Source: Streptococcus sp. (lineage in GTDB: Bacteria > Bacillota > Bacilli > Lactobacillales > Aerococcaceae). From it: a DNA stretch of 15,593 bases. The notes below the pieces were generated by a model, which was not told the DNA's origin, did no database searches, and saw only the letters and a list, made by a program, of their open reading frames with translations. The stretch is from contig JABZYY010000024.1 of NCBI GenBank assembly GCA_015264885.1, positions 1 through 15,593 on the forward strand, in the 5' to 3' direction. Position numbers and translations under genes: made by a program. Shown here piece after piece: positions 5,895 to 13,183 of this stretch. Position 1 is the stretch's first letter. Each line of letters begins with the position of its first letter.

Positions 5895-6739
5895 AATGAC
5901 ACCTCAATAGTAAATTTTGTTGTAAGCATTCCAAGTTTTTTCTCGATTGGAAGGCCAAATGGAATTTGTTCAGGTTGTTGGCTACCTAATTGAAGCACTT
6001 CGTCGATAAATTGTAATGTGAATGATAGTGCGTCTTCTATAGGCAATCCTTGTAGGATGCATGCAGTCGCAAGAGCGGCGAGGGTATCGCCTGTTCCGTA
6101 AAAATGATGCGGATACTTTGTTTTATAGAAATCAAAGAATGAATCCGTCTCTTTGGTATAAAGTTGAACACCTGTTAACTCTTCGCTATCAGGGCATCCC
6201 GTAATAATGATATGTTCTGGTCCAAGTTCGGCTAGTTTCTTAGCTAACTCCCTTGTAAAGTCCATCGTGATTTCTCCAGAAGGATACGCCGTTTCGGTTA
6301 ATAAGCAAGCTTCTGTAATATTTGGATAAATCACTTGAGCATGTTGGATGAGTTTTCTCATCGCTTCAACGTGTTCATGTGTAAATCCGCTATACAGTTT
6401 TCCGTTATCCGCCATAATCGGATCGATAAAAACTTGTGTAGATTCAGGCAGTTTTTCAATAGTATCCATCATTAATTCAATTTGTTCCGCATTTCGAAAA
6501 TATCCCGTTAAAACAGCATCTGGTTTTAATTCCAATTCTTGCCATTGTTTTAAAGATTGCTTCATAAATTCGGTTTGCTCCGAAATCGCGATATTTTTGA
6601 AGCCGCCTGTATGAGATGAAAGGAGCACCGTAGGCAGGAGCATCGTTTCAATTTGACAACAAGCAAAAATCGGGATAGCGGGAGCGAGTGCGACTTTGCC
6701 AATTCCAGGTAAGTCGTTTGCGATTAATATTTTTTTCAT
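5891..6739 (-). CDS. pdxK: Pyridoxal/pyridoxamine kinase
   Basis: It phosphorylates B6 vitamers with ATP to make PLP or its precursors, in the cytoplasm. The start at 6739 (MKKILIANDLPG) is chosen because GAGGAA lies 7 bases before it; the open frame extends 34 codons further upstream into the promoter region and that part is not protein-like. The 282 residues match the ribokinase-fold kinases of Firmicutes: NDLPGIGK (8-15), LPTVLLSSHTGGF (35-47), DPIMADNGKLY (106-116), PNITEA (139-144) and YGTGDT (214-219) with catalytic Asp218 in the anion-hole GTGD. It is the first gene of a two-gene operon with the S-component, overlapping it by four bases, and is divergent from the regulator. Confidence 0.93.
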   Translation of the reverse strand: MKKILIANDLPGIGKVALAPAIPIFACCQIETMLLPTVLLSSHTGGFKNIAISEQTEFMKQSLKQWQELELKPDAVLTGYFRNAEQIELMMDTIEKLPESTQVFIDPIMADNGKLYSGFTHEHVEAMRKLIQHAQVIYPNITEACLLTETAYPSGEITMDFTRELAKKLAELGPEHIIITGCPDSEELTGVQLYTKETDSFFDFYKTKYPHHFYGTGDTLAALATACILQGLPIEDALSFTLQFIDEVLQLGSQQPEQIPFGLPIEKKLGMLTTKFTIEVSL

Positions 6740-6768
6740 ATCTATTCCTCGAGTTTCAATGTATCTGT

Positions 6769-6797
6769 ATTGTAAAACGGGACAGGTGAGGATACAA
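6769..6797 (-). promoter_or_regulatory. Promoter of the pdxK operon, face to face with the regulator promoter
   Basis: On the minus strand: TTGTAT (6797-6792), 17 bases, TACAAT (6774-6769). Transcription would start near 6762, leaving a leader of about 22 bases. It occupies almost exactly the same base pairs as the plus-strand promoter 6770-6798. Confidence 0.7.
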
Positions 6798-6798
6798 T
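6770..6798 (+). promoter_or_regulatory. Promoter of the PdxR-like regulator gene
   Basis: TTGTAA (6770-6775), 17 bases, TACAAT (6793-6798). The inverted repeat TATTGTA/TACAATA supplies the -35 of one promoter and the -10 of the other, so the two promoters cannot be occupied at once. Confidence 0.7.
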
Positions 6799-6828
6799 AG
6801 GGATGAAAGCAAACTGTACCGGTACAGT
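6778..6828. promoter_or_regulatory. Candidate PdxR operator: direct repeat plus 16-base palindrome
   Basis: ACTGTACCGGTACAGT (6813-6828) is a perfect palindrome lying between the regulator's transcription start and its ribosome site. Its right half, CGGTACAG (6820-6827), recurs as CGGGACAG (6778-6785) in the middle of both promoter spacers, 42 bases upstream and in the same orientation, about four helical turns away. MocR-type regulators such as PdxR and GabR are known to use direct repeats, sometimes with an inverted one. Assignment to this regulator is inference from position. Confidence 0.55.
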
Positions 6829-6839
6829 GGAGGTGTGTC

Positions 6840-8063
6840 ATGTATCAATATCAGCAATTAGCAAATGCATTAAAAGAGGAAATATTAAGTGGAAATCTAC
6901 AAAAAGGGGATAAACTTCCTTCCGTTCGTGAACTAGTCGCAACCTACGGAGTAAATAAGGATACCGTACAAAGAGCCTTGCGAAGTTTAAAAGATGAAAG
7001 TTTTATTTATTCGAGAGAGAAAAGTGGCTATTATGTACTGAAAAATTCAGAGCCGAAGCCATTGGAGGAGTTCGAAGAAGACTATTCTCAACTTCCGATT
7101 GAAGATTTGCGTATCTGTTTTAATCAATCGCTTGCCAGTGCGCATGATTTAAAGTTAACAAAAGAAGAACAAGCTTCTGGGATGGATGAATTGATTCAGG
7201 CATTAATGCCTATTCTAGAAGAGTATGGAGTGTATGCTACAAAGGAACAATTGGTCATAACGACTGGAACGCAACAAGCGCTCTATATTTTATTACAACT
7301 AATTCAGGGGAAAAAAGTATTGCTGGAGCAACCAACTTATGCAAGGATGAATGAGTTGGTGAAGCACTTGAACATTCCTTACGAAACCATTGAACGTCAG
7401 ATGGATGGTGAAATTGATTTAAACCGATTAGAGGAATTATTTGCGAGTGGAGAGTTTTCGCTATTTTATACGATTTCCCGCTTTCATAATCCACTTGGTG
7501 GAAGTTACAGTGAAGCTACCAAGAAAAAAATTGTGGAACTAGCGAGCAAGTACTCAGTGTATATTATCGAAGATGACTACATGGCAGATTTTGTCGAGGG
7601 TAATGCGACGCCGCTTCATTATTATGATATGGACGGACGTGTTATTTATGTTAAATCTTTCTCGTCCATTTTATTCTCAGCTTTGAAAATTGGAATTGTA
7701 GTGTTACCAAAAGAGTTAGTTGAACCTTTTGCGATGCGGAAGTTATGGATGGATTACGATTCGAATGTGATGATGCAAAAAACATTTACGCTTTTTATTG
7801 AAAATGGAATGTTTTTGAAGCATCGTAAGGAAATGGTCGAAAATTATATTGAAAAAAGTAAACGCGCAAAGAAGTGGCTTCTATCATCAGGTGTCAGTGA
7901 AGGAATCCTTCATGGGACGCAATTGGTGTTTAAGAAAACGCCGACGATGGCTGACAAATTACAAGCGATGAACCTGAAAGCAAAACCACTTGATGAGTAC
8001 TTTATCTCGAAAAATGCGCCATCATTGGAACGGTTGGATTTGGCTAAAATCCGCGAAATTTAG
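6840..8063 (+). CDS. pdxR: MocR/GntR-family transcription regulator with aminotransferase-like domain (PdxR-like)
   Basis: A 407-residue regulator: GntR winged helix-turn-helix (about 1-68; GDKLPSVRELVATYGVNKDTVQRALRSL region), linker, then a fold-type I aminotransferase-like domain with TTGTQQALYIL (141-151), EQPTY (163-167), HNPLGGSYS (216-224) and EDDYMADF (244-251). In known PdxR proteins this domain senses PLP and controls B6 genes. Here the stretch YVKSFSSILFSALKIG (270-285) aligns with the usual FSK motif whose Lys forms the Schiff base, but reads Ser275-Ser276: the Lys is missing. Lys272 is four residues earlier and is not in the normal place. The length is somewhat short for MocR proteins. 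GGAGGT precedes the ATG at 6840 by about 5 bases. It is divergent from pdxK, so control of that operon and of itself is likely. Confidence 0.88.
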   Translation: MYQYQQLANALKEEILSGNLQKGDKLPSVRELVATYGVNKDTVQRALRSLKDESFIYSREKSGYYVLKNSEPKPLEEFEEDYSQLPIEDLRICFNQSLASAHDLKLTKEEQASGMDELIQALMPILEEYGVYATKEQLVITTGTQQALYILLQLIQGKKVLLEQPTYARMNELVKHLNIPYETIERQMDGEIDLNRLEELFASGEFSLFYTISRFHNPLGGSYSEATKKKIVELASKYSVYIIEDDYMADFVEGNATPLHYYDMDGRVIYVKSFSSILFSALKIGIVVLPKELVEPFAMRKLWMDYDSNVMMQKTFTLFIENGMFLKHRKEMVENYIEKSKRAKKWLLSSGVSEGILHGTQLVFKKTPTMADKLQAMNLKAKPLDEYFISKNAPSLERLDLAKIREI

Positions 8064-8097
8064 GTAAAAAGAAAGGTTAACAATTGAACTAAAAAAT

Positions 8098-8126
8098 TTG
8101 CAAATCTTATACTTATTTGGTATAGT
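8098..8126 (+). promoter_or_regulatory. Promoter driving the riboswitch-ATPase transcript
   Basis: TTGCAA (8098-8103), 17 bases, TATAGT (8121-8126) with extended TGG (8118-8120). Transcription would start near 8133, about 16 bases before the aptamer. Confidence 0.72.
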
Positions 8127-8148
8127 AACTACAACAATAATCAATCTC

Positions 8149-8277
8149 TATAAGGGAGTAACTGGCAACCGAGCGTTGCGATAATATCAACAGCAAGCGA
8201 ATTCTCGCTGGTATTATCTTGAACAGTGAGACTTATGTTTGTTATCAATAGGATGATGGGCATAAGTCTCTCTTTTT
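8149..8277 (+). promoter_or_regulatory. yybP-ykoY family (Mn2+) riboswitch with expression platform
   Basis: The leader has the marks of the yybP-ykoY aptamer: an AAGGGAGTAACT loop (8152-8163), a small hairpin GCAAC/GTTGC, a stem GATAATA/TATTATC enclosing the conserved TCAACA loop and an inner AGCGA/TCGCT hairpin, and the closing AACAGTGAGACTTATG side. The closing helix pairs TATAAG (8149-8154) with CTTATG (8232-8237) and ACT with AGT. CTTATG is also the 5' arm of the terminator GAGACTTATG/CATAAGTCTC (8228-8237 with 8261-8270). Mn2+ binding, which closes the aptamer helix in known members, would therefore prevent termination and switch the ATPase on. Family knowledge: the Lactococcus yoaB and Streptococcus mgtA ATPases have this arrangement. 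Confidence 0.88.
8228..8277 (+). terminator. Riboswitch-controlled intrinsic terminator
   Basis: A 10-bp perfect stem (8228-8237 with 8261-8270) and a 23-base loop, followed by TCTTTTT (8271-8277). The 5' arm overlaps the closing helix of the aptamer, so the two structures exclude each other. Confidence 0.85.
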
Positions 8278-8301
8278 ATAGAAAAAGAAAAGGAGTGTAT
8301 T

Positions 8302-10962
8302 TTGTTGGAACAACAAACAAAACACGTATATTTGCAGACGGTCGAAGATGTATTTAAAGAAGTACAGTCAAGTCCTTCTGGTTTAAGCTCTCAAGAAGCT
8401 GCATCAAGACTTGAAAAATACGGTGCGAACACATTACAAGAAGGTAAGAAAAAAACACTATTAGAAAAATTCGTGGATCAATTTAAAGATTTCATGATTT
8501 TAGTACTTTTAGTGGCGGCAGTTGTTTCGATGTTTGCTCACCAAGGCGACCCAGACCCAACGGATGCAATTATCATCTTAGCAGTAGTATTGCTTAACGC
8601 AGTTCTAGGGGTCTTCCAAGAGTCAAAAGCCGAGGAAGCAATCGAAGCGTTGAAGAAAATGGCTTCACCTGTAGCAAGTGTTTTACGTGATGGACACGTG
8701 GAACATATTAAAGGGGAAGACATCGTAGTCGGTGACGTTGTTATTCTTGAAGCTGGTGATGTTGTGCCAGCGGATATGCGTTTATTCGAAGTAAACACAG
8801 TGAAAATTGAAGAGTCAGCATTAACAGGGGAATCAGTTCCGGTTGATAAAGACTTAGTGATTCCTGCAGGGGATGAAGTGGGAATTGGAGATCGTACTAA
8901 TATGGCGTTCTCAAGTACAAACGTAACTTACGGCCGTGCTGTTGGTGTGGTTACAAGTACTGGTATGAATACAGAAGTTGGTAAAATCGCTAATATGTTA
9001 GCGAACACTGAAGAAGGTAAAACACCACTTCAAGAAAACCAAGATGCTCTTGGTAAATGGCTAACAATCATGATTTTAGTGATTGCCGTGATTATCTTCT
9101 TGGTAGGGATGCTTCGAGGAAATGAATGGACTCATATGTTATTAACAGCGATTGCGATTGCCGTTGCTGCGATTCCAGAAGGGTTACCAGCCATTTCTAC
9201 AATTATCCTAGCATTAGGAACTCAAAAAATGGCGCAACGTAACGCGATTGTTCGTAAATTGCCAGCTGTTGAAACATTAGGTGGTGTTGAAATTATCTGT
9301 TCGGATAAAACAGGTACATTAACACTTAACCAAATGACTGTTGAAAAAATGGTTTATGATAACGAAATCCATGATGCGTCAGAAGAAATTTCTAAAGACA
9401 ACATCGCGCTTCGTGTAATGAACTTAGCCAACGATACTAAGATTTCTCAAGATAACTCATTATTAGGGGACCCAACTGAAACAGCAATGGTTCAATACGG
9501 TCTTGATAAAAACTATGATGTACGTGAAGAGTTAGTAAACATTCCACGTATTGCGGAAGTTCCGTTTGACTCAACACGTAAATTAATGACAACGATTCAT
9601 CAATTAGAAGACGGTAAATATTTGGTTGCCACTAAAGGTGCTCCAGATATGTTATTAGACCGTGTAACGAAGATTGAAAAACATGGTGAGGTTTCTGCGT
9701 TTACTGAAGATGACCGCACAACATTAATGAAATTAAACAAAGAAATGGCCACTCAAGCGCTTCGTGTGTTAGCGATGGCATACAAAGTGATTGATACTCT
9801 ACCTGAAACAGTGGACACAGATTCAATCGAACATGATTTAATCTTTGCTGGTTTAGTAGGGATGATTGACCCAGAACGTAAGGAAGCAGCGGCTGCGATT
9901 AAAGTAGCTCAATCAGCTGGTATCCGTACAATTATGATTACTGGGGACCACCGCGATACAGCCCAAGCGATTGCAAAACGTTTAGGCATCCTTCGTCCAG
10001 ACCAAGAAGACGGAGTATTAACTGGTGGCGAATTAAACGATATTTCTGATGAAGAATTAGAACGTACTGTTGAAAATTACTCTGTATATGCTCGTGTATC
10101 TCCAGAGCATAAAGTTCGTATCGTAAAAGCTTGGCAAAAGAATGGTAAAGTTGTTTCGATGACAGGAGATGGAGTTAACGATGCTCCTTCACTTAAACAA
10201 GCCGATATCGGTGTTGGTATGGGGATTACAGGTACTGAAGTTTCTAAAGGTGCTTCAGACATGGTACTTGCCGATGATAACTTCGAAACAATCGTTGTTG
10301 CCGTTGAAGAAGGACGTAAAGTATTCGCGAACATCCAAAAAGCTGTTCAATACTTACTATCTGCAAACTTCGGTGAAGTAATGACAATGTTCGTTGCGAC
10401 AATGGCTGGTTGGTCAATTCTAGAACCAATCCATATCTTATGGATCAACTTAGTAACAGACGTATTCCCAGCGATTGCTTTAGGTCTTGAAGAAGCGGAA
10501 GCAGATATCATGAACCACCCACCACGCGGTAAGGGCTCGAACTTCTTATCAAACGGTGTGTTACCAAGTATCTTCTACCAAGGTTTCTTCGAAGGTGGAA
10601 TTACATTGTTTGTATTCTGGTACGCAACTCATATTGCTAATTGGGGGAACCCAGTTGGGGAAACAATGGCGTTTGCAACATTAGGTTTAATCCAATTGTT
10701 CCACGCCTTCAACGTGAAGTCAGTGTACAAATCACTTGGCACAGTTGGTGCGTTCAAGAACAAGATGTTTAACTACGCAATCCTAGTATCAGCCGTAATG
10801 CTTCTAAGCGTAATGGTGATTCCTGGATTAACAACTGTATTTGATGTAGCAATTCTTACAGCTGAACAATGGTTGTTCGTAGTTGGTGCAGCATTTTCAA
10901 TCGTTCCAATCGTAGAAATTGCAAAAGCAATTATGCGTGCAATGGGAATGGATAAAGACTAA
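8302..10962 (+). CDS. P-type cation-transporting ATPase (type IIA, probable Mn2+/Ca2+ exporter)
   Basis: A membrane pump that exports divalent cations using ATP. The 886 residues show an N-terminal cation-ATPase domain, TGES (175-178, actuator), PEGLP (292-296) in helix 4, DKTGT with phosphorylated Asp335, KGAPD (445-449, nucleotide binding), TGD (548-550) and TGDGVND (621-627), and the C-terminal helix bundle. Ion-site residues of the SERCA type are present: Glu293, Asn689 and Glu692 (SANFGEV), Asn716 and Asp720 (NLVTD). In helix 8, Gln798 (IQLFHAFN) stands where SERCA has a Glu ligand. The start is one of two adjacent TTG codons; AGGAG lies 6 bases before 8302. Control by the Mn2+ riboswitch makes Mn2+ efflux the main expected role, with Ca2+ possible. 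A terminator follows directly, so it is a single-gene unit. Confidence 0.94.
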   Translation: MLEQQTKHVYLQTVEDVFKEVQSSPSGLSSQEAASRLEKYGANTLQEGKKKTLLEKFVDQFKDFMILVLLVAAVVSMFAHQGDPDPTDAIIILAVVLLNAVLGVFQESKAEEAIEALKKMASPVASVLRDGHVEHIKGEDIVVGDVVILEAGDVVPADMRLFEVNTVKIEESALTGESVPVDKDLVIPAGDEVGIGDRTNMAFSSTNVTYGRAVGVVTSTGMNTEVGKIANMLANTEEGKTPLQENQDALGKWLTIMILVIAVIIFLVGMLRGNEWTHMLLTAIAIAVAAIPEGLPAISTIILALGTQKMAQRNAIVRKLPAVETLGGVEIICSDKTGTLTLNQMTVEKMVYDNEIHDASEEISKDNIALRVMNLANDTKISQDNSLLGDPTETAMVQYGLDKNYDVREELVNIPRIAEVPFDSTRKLMTTIHQLEDGKYLVATKGAPDMLLDRVTKIEKHGEVSAFTEDDRTTLMKLNKEMATQALRVLAMAYKVIDTLPETVDTDSIEHDLIFAGLVGMIDPERKEAAAAIKVAQSAGIRTIMITGDHRDTAQAIAKRLGILRPDQEDGVLTGGELNDISDEELERTVENYSVYARVSPEHKVRIVKAWQKNGKVVSMTGDGVNDAPSLKQADIGVGMGITGTEVSKGASDMVLADDNFETIVVAVEEGRKVFANIQKAVQYLLSANFGEVMTMFVATMAGWSILEPIHILWINLVTDVFPAIALGLEEAEADIMNHPPRGKGSNFLSNGVLPSIFYQGFFEGGITLFVFWYATHIANWGNPVGETMAFATLGLIQLFHAFNVKSVYKSLGTVGAFKNKMFNYAILVSAVMLLSVMVIPGLTTVFDVAILTAEQWLFVVGAAFSIVPIVEIAKAIMRAMGMDKD

Positions 10963-10981
10963 TCTAATAAGTATAACGAAG

Positions 10982-11010
10982 AAAGGTTCACCTTGTGTGA
11001 GCCTTTTTTT
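10982..11010 (+). terminator. Rho-independent terminator after the ATPase gene
   Basis: A 10-bp stem (10982-10991 with 10997-11006, one T-G pair), loop CTTGT and seven T residues (11004-11010). Confidence 0.92.
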
Positions 11011-11061
11011 CGTATGTATTAATAGAAGTAGTGAGTCTAGCTTTTATTCAACTGTGTATTT

Positions 11062-11070
11062 TGCTAAAAT
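11062..11070 (+). promoter_or_regulatory. Extended -10 promoter for recX-mutY
   Basis: TGC (11062-11064) directly followed by TAAAAT (11065-11070). The region 17 bases upstream (TTTTAT) is a weak -35. Transcription would begin near 11077, 22 bases before recX. Confidence 0.5.
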
Positions 11071-11098
11071 ATTTCTATGTAGAATGGAGTGTGGGAAT

Positions 11099-11914
11099 AT
11101 GGTCATTACAAAAATTGAGGCTCAAAAGAAAAAAGGCCGTTACAATATTTATTTGAATGATACTTTTGCATTTGGTGTCGATGAGGCAACGGTTGTAAAA
11201 TACGCTTTATTCAAAGGAACCGAATTAACCAAAGAACAAATTGATGAAATTCAACATGATGATTGTATTCAACAAGCCTATCAAAAAGCGTTGCACTTTC
11301 TGAACTTTAAACTTCGTTCTACGAAGGAAGTTTATGAGAAATTAGAAAAATTAGAATTTGACGAAGAGATTATTAATGAAGTGCTTGGAAAATTACATGA
11401 ACAGAACTTTATTAATGATACTTTTTATGCAGAAAGCTATCTCAATCAGGCAAAGTTTGTGACGTTTAAAGGGCCAAAGTCTGTTGTTTTTGATTTGCAA
11501 AAGAAAGGTATTAGCGATAAGGTCATTCAAACCGTGCTTGAAGGCTATACGCTAAAAGAGCAACTTGAAAATGCAATTCAAATTGCGCAGTCATATTTAA
11601 AAGGGCAAAAGCGGGTCACACCCAAAGTAGCTAAGCAAAAAGTAAAAGTGTTTGTGATGCAAAAAGGGTATTCGAAAGAAATCGCTGAAGAAGTGGTTCC
11701 GTTTTTATCGTTTGAAGCGCAAAGTGAAATGGAAGCAGAATTAGCAGTAAAAGAGATTGCGACGATTTACCGACGCATCGCAAAAAAATACGAAGAGAAT
11801 GAATCGGCGCTCTGGTATCAAATCAAAGGGAAGTTGTATCAAAAAGGATTTACTTCTAGTGTGATTGAACAGGCCATAGCGCAGTTTGAAATGGAGAAAG
11901 CAGAATGGATTTAG
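11099..11914 (+). CDS. recX: Regulatory protein RecX
   Basis: RecX binds RecA filaments and limits or modulates strand exchange. The start at 11099 (MVITKIEAQKKKGRYNIYLND) is used; the open frame reaches 60 codons further back, across the ATPase terminator, and that part is not protein-like. GGAG lies about 9 bases before this ATG. The 271-residue length is normal for Bacilli. The N-terminal beta-rich extension (about 1-50; FAFGVDEATVVKYALFKG) is followed by three-helix RecX modules: ALHFLNFKLRSTKEVYEKL, the FINDTFYAESYLNQ block, GPKSVVFDLQKKGIS, and a last repeat near the end (LYQKGFTSSVIEQAI). The 3' end overlaps mutY by 10 bases, so the two repair genes are co-transcribed and probably coupled. 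Confidence 0.93.
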   Translation: MVITKIEAQKKKGRYNIYLNDTFAFGVDEATVVKYALFKGTELTKEQIDEIQHDDCIQQAYQKALHFLNFKLRSTKEVYEKLEKLEFDEEIINEVLGKLHEQNFINDTFYAESYLNQAKFVTFKGPKSVVFDLQKKGISDKVIQTVLEGYTLKEQLENAIQIAQSYLKGQKRVTPKVAKQKVKVFVMQKGYSKEIAEEVVPFLSFEAQSEMEAELAVKEIATIYRRIAKKYEENESALWYQIKGKLYQKGFTSSVIEQAIAQFEMEKAEWI

Positions 11915-13077
11915 CCGGTATTGGCGTAAAAATGTGGGACAAGAAGAAAATCGAGCGTTTCAGAAAGACGCTACTCGATTGGTATGACAAAGAAAAACGA
12001 GATTTACCTTGGAGAAGAACAACTGACCCTTATGCTATTTGGGTGAGTGAAATTATGCTTCAACAAACGCGAGTGGATACAGTAATTCCGTATTACGAGC
12101 GATTCTTAGCGACGTTTCCAACGGTTAAAGACTTAGCAGAGGCTCCCGAAGAGCTGCTGTTAAAATGTTGGGAAGGTCTTGGTTATTATTCGCGCGTACG
12201 CAATATGCAAAAAGCAGCGATACAAATAATGGAAGAATTTGGCGGAGTGTTCCCGAATACTTATGAAGGAATTCTCTCATTAAAAGGAATCGGACCTTAT
12301 ACGGCAGGTGCAATCGCCAGTATCGCTTTTGGATTACCTGAACCTGCAGTGGACGGTAATTTGATGCGTGTGATTAGTCGCTTGTTTGAGGTGAATTTAG
12401 ATATTGGAAACCCAAGCAATCGTTGGGCGTTCCAAGAAATTGCAGAAATTTTAATTGACCCCAACCGGCCAGGGGACTTTAATCAGGCTTTGATGGATTT
12501 GGGTTCAGATATCGAATCGCCGGTGAATCCGCGCCCGGAAGAGAGCCCTGTGAAAGAGTTTAGTGCGGCGTATCAAAATGGAACGATGCATATTTATCCA
12601 ATTAAGAAGCCGAAAAAGAAACCGACACCGATGAAATGGCGAGCGTTTGTTATTCAAGATGAAAAGGGACGTCTTTTAGTAGAGAAGAATACGCAAGCGG
12701 ACCTGTTGAGTGGTTTTTGGCATTTTCCACTGATTCGTGATTTTAGTACGGTGGGAGAATCGATTGATTTATTTGAAGGAGTTGCCGAGGAAAATTCTAC
12801 ATACGATATTAACCAAAATATCCCGCTGGAAGTTCAGTTTGAAAGTCTATATAAGATGAAACTTCAACCAACTCGAATTTTACCGAAAACAGTAAAACAT
12901 ATTTTCAGTCATCAACGCTGGGATATTGAATTACAATGCGCAACGGCTTCAGGAGCGCTAGAGCAACATGCAACACGTACGTTGCAATGGGTTACTAAAG
13001 AGGAGATGGCGCAACTGCCACAATCAAGGGTACAAGGGAAGATGTGTGAATTACTCGCTTCGCAAGAACTTTTATAA
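11905..13077 (+). CDS. mutY: A/G-specific adenine glycosylase, cluster-less form
   Basis: It removes adenine mispaired with 8-oxoguanine. The start at 11905 has GGAGAAAG upstream; an ATG at 11932 has none. The 390 residues contain the helix-hairpin-helix glycosylase domain: catalytic Glu49 (WVSEIMLQQT), GLGYYSR (91-97), hairpin LKGIGPYTAGAIA (126-138) and catalytic Asp150 (AVDGNLMRV). A C-terminal NUDIX-like domain (about 245-390) carries FSH (334-336), the 8-oxoG recognition loop. The usual [4Fe-4S] motif C-x6-C-x2-C-x5-C is present in spacing but reads Glu204, Pro211, Ser214, Ser220: all four Cys are gone, while flanking DFNQALMDLGS and AYQNGT are intact. Cluster-less MutY proteins are known from some lactic acid bacteria and protists, so activity is likely kept. 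Confidence 0.95.
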   Translation: MDLAGIGVKMWDKKKIERFRKTLLDWYDKEKRDLPWRRTTDPYAIWVSEIMLQQTRVDTVIPYYERFLATFPTVKDLAEAPEELLLKCWEGLGYYSRVRNMQKAAIQIMEEFGGVFPNTYEGILSLKGIGPYTAGAIASIAFGLPEPAVDGNLMRVISRLFEVNLDIGNPSNRWAFQEIAEILIDPNRPGDFNQALMDLGSDIESPVNPRPEESPVKEFSAAYQNGTMHIYPIKKPKKKPTPMKWRAFVIQDEKGRLLVEKNTQADLLSGFWHFPLIRDFSTVGESIDLFEGVAEENSTYDINQNIPLEVQFESLYKMKLQPTRILPKTVKHIFSHQRWDIELQCATASGALEQHATRTLQWVTKEEMAQLPQSRVQGKMCELLASQELL

Positions 13078-13104
13078 GTAGAATCACAGCTAATCTGATT
13101 TTTG

Positions 13105-13133
13105 TTCACAGAATGGTAGAAATATGCTATACT
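13105..13133 (+). promoter_or_regulatory. Promoter of the Ntdp gene
   Basis: TTCACA (13105-13110), 17 bases, TATACT (13128-13133) with extended TGC (13125-13127). A short hairpin TAAGAG/CTCTTA (13153-13168, loop TTTA) lies in the leader, 15 bases before the start codon. Confidence 0.72.
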
Positions 13134-13183
13134 ACTAATGATTTGAAATAACTAAGAGTTTACTCTTAAATAGATATAGAAAG

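Noticed and set aside
6740..6841. 34-codon upstream extension of pdxK
   Set aside because: It would cover both promoters and the operator; the MKK start has its own GAGGAA site and matches the family N-terminus.
10169..10429. Extra open frames on both strands inside the ATPase gene
   Set aside because: They lie fully within conserved P-type ATPase coding sequence and have no start signals.
10919..11098. 60-codon upstream extension of recX
   Set aside because: It overlaps the ATPase gene end and passes through its terminator; family homology starts at MVITKIEAQ.
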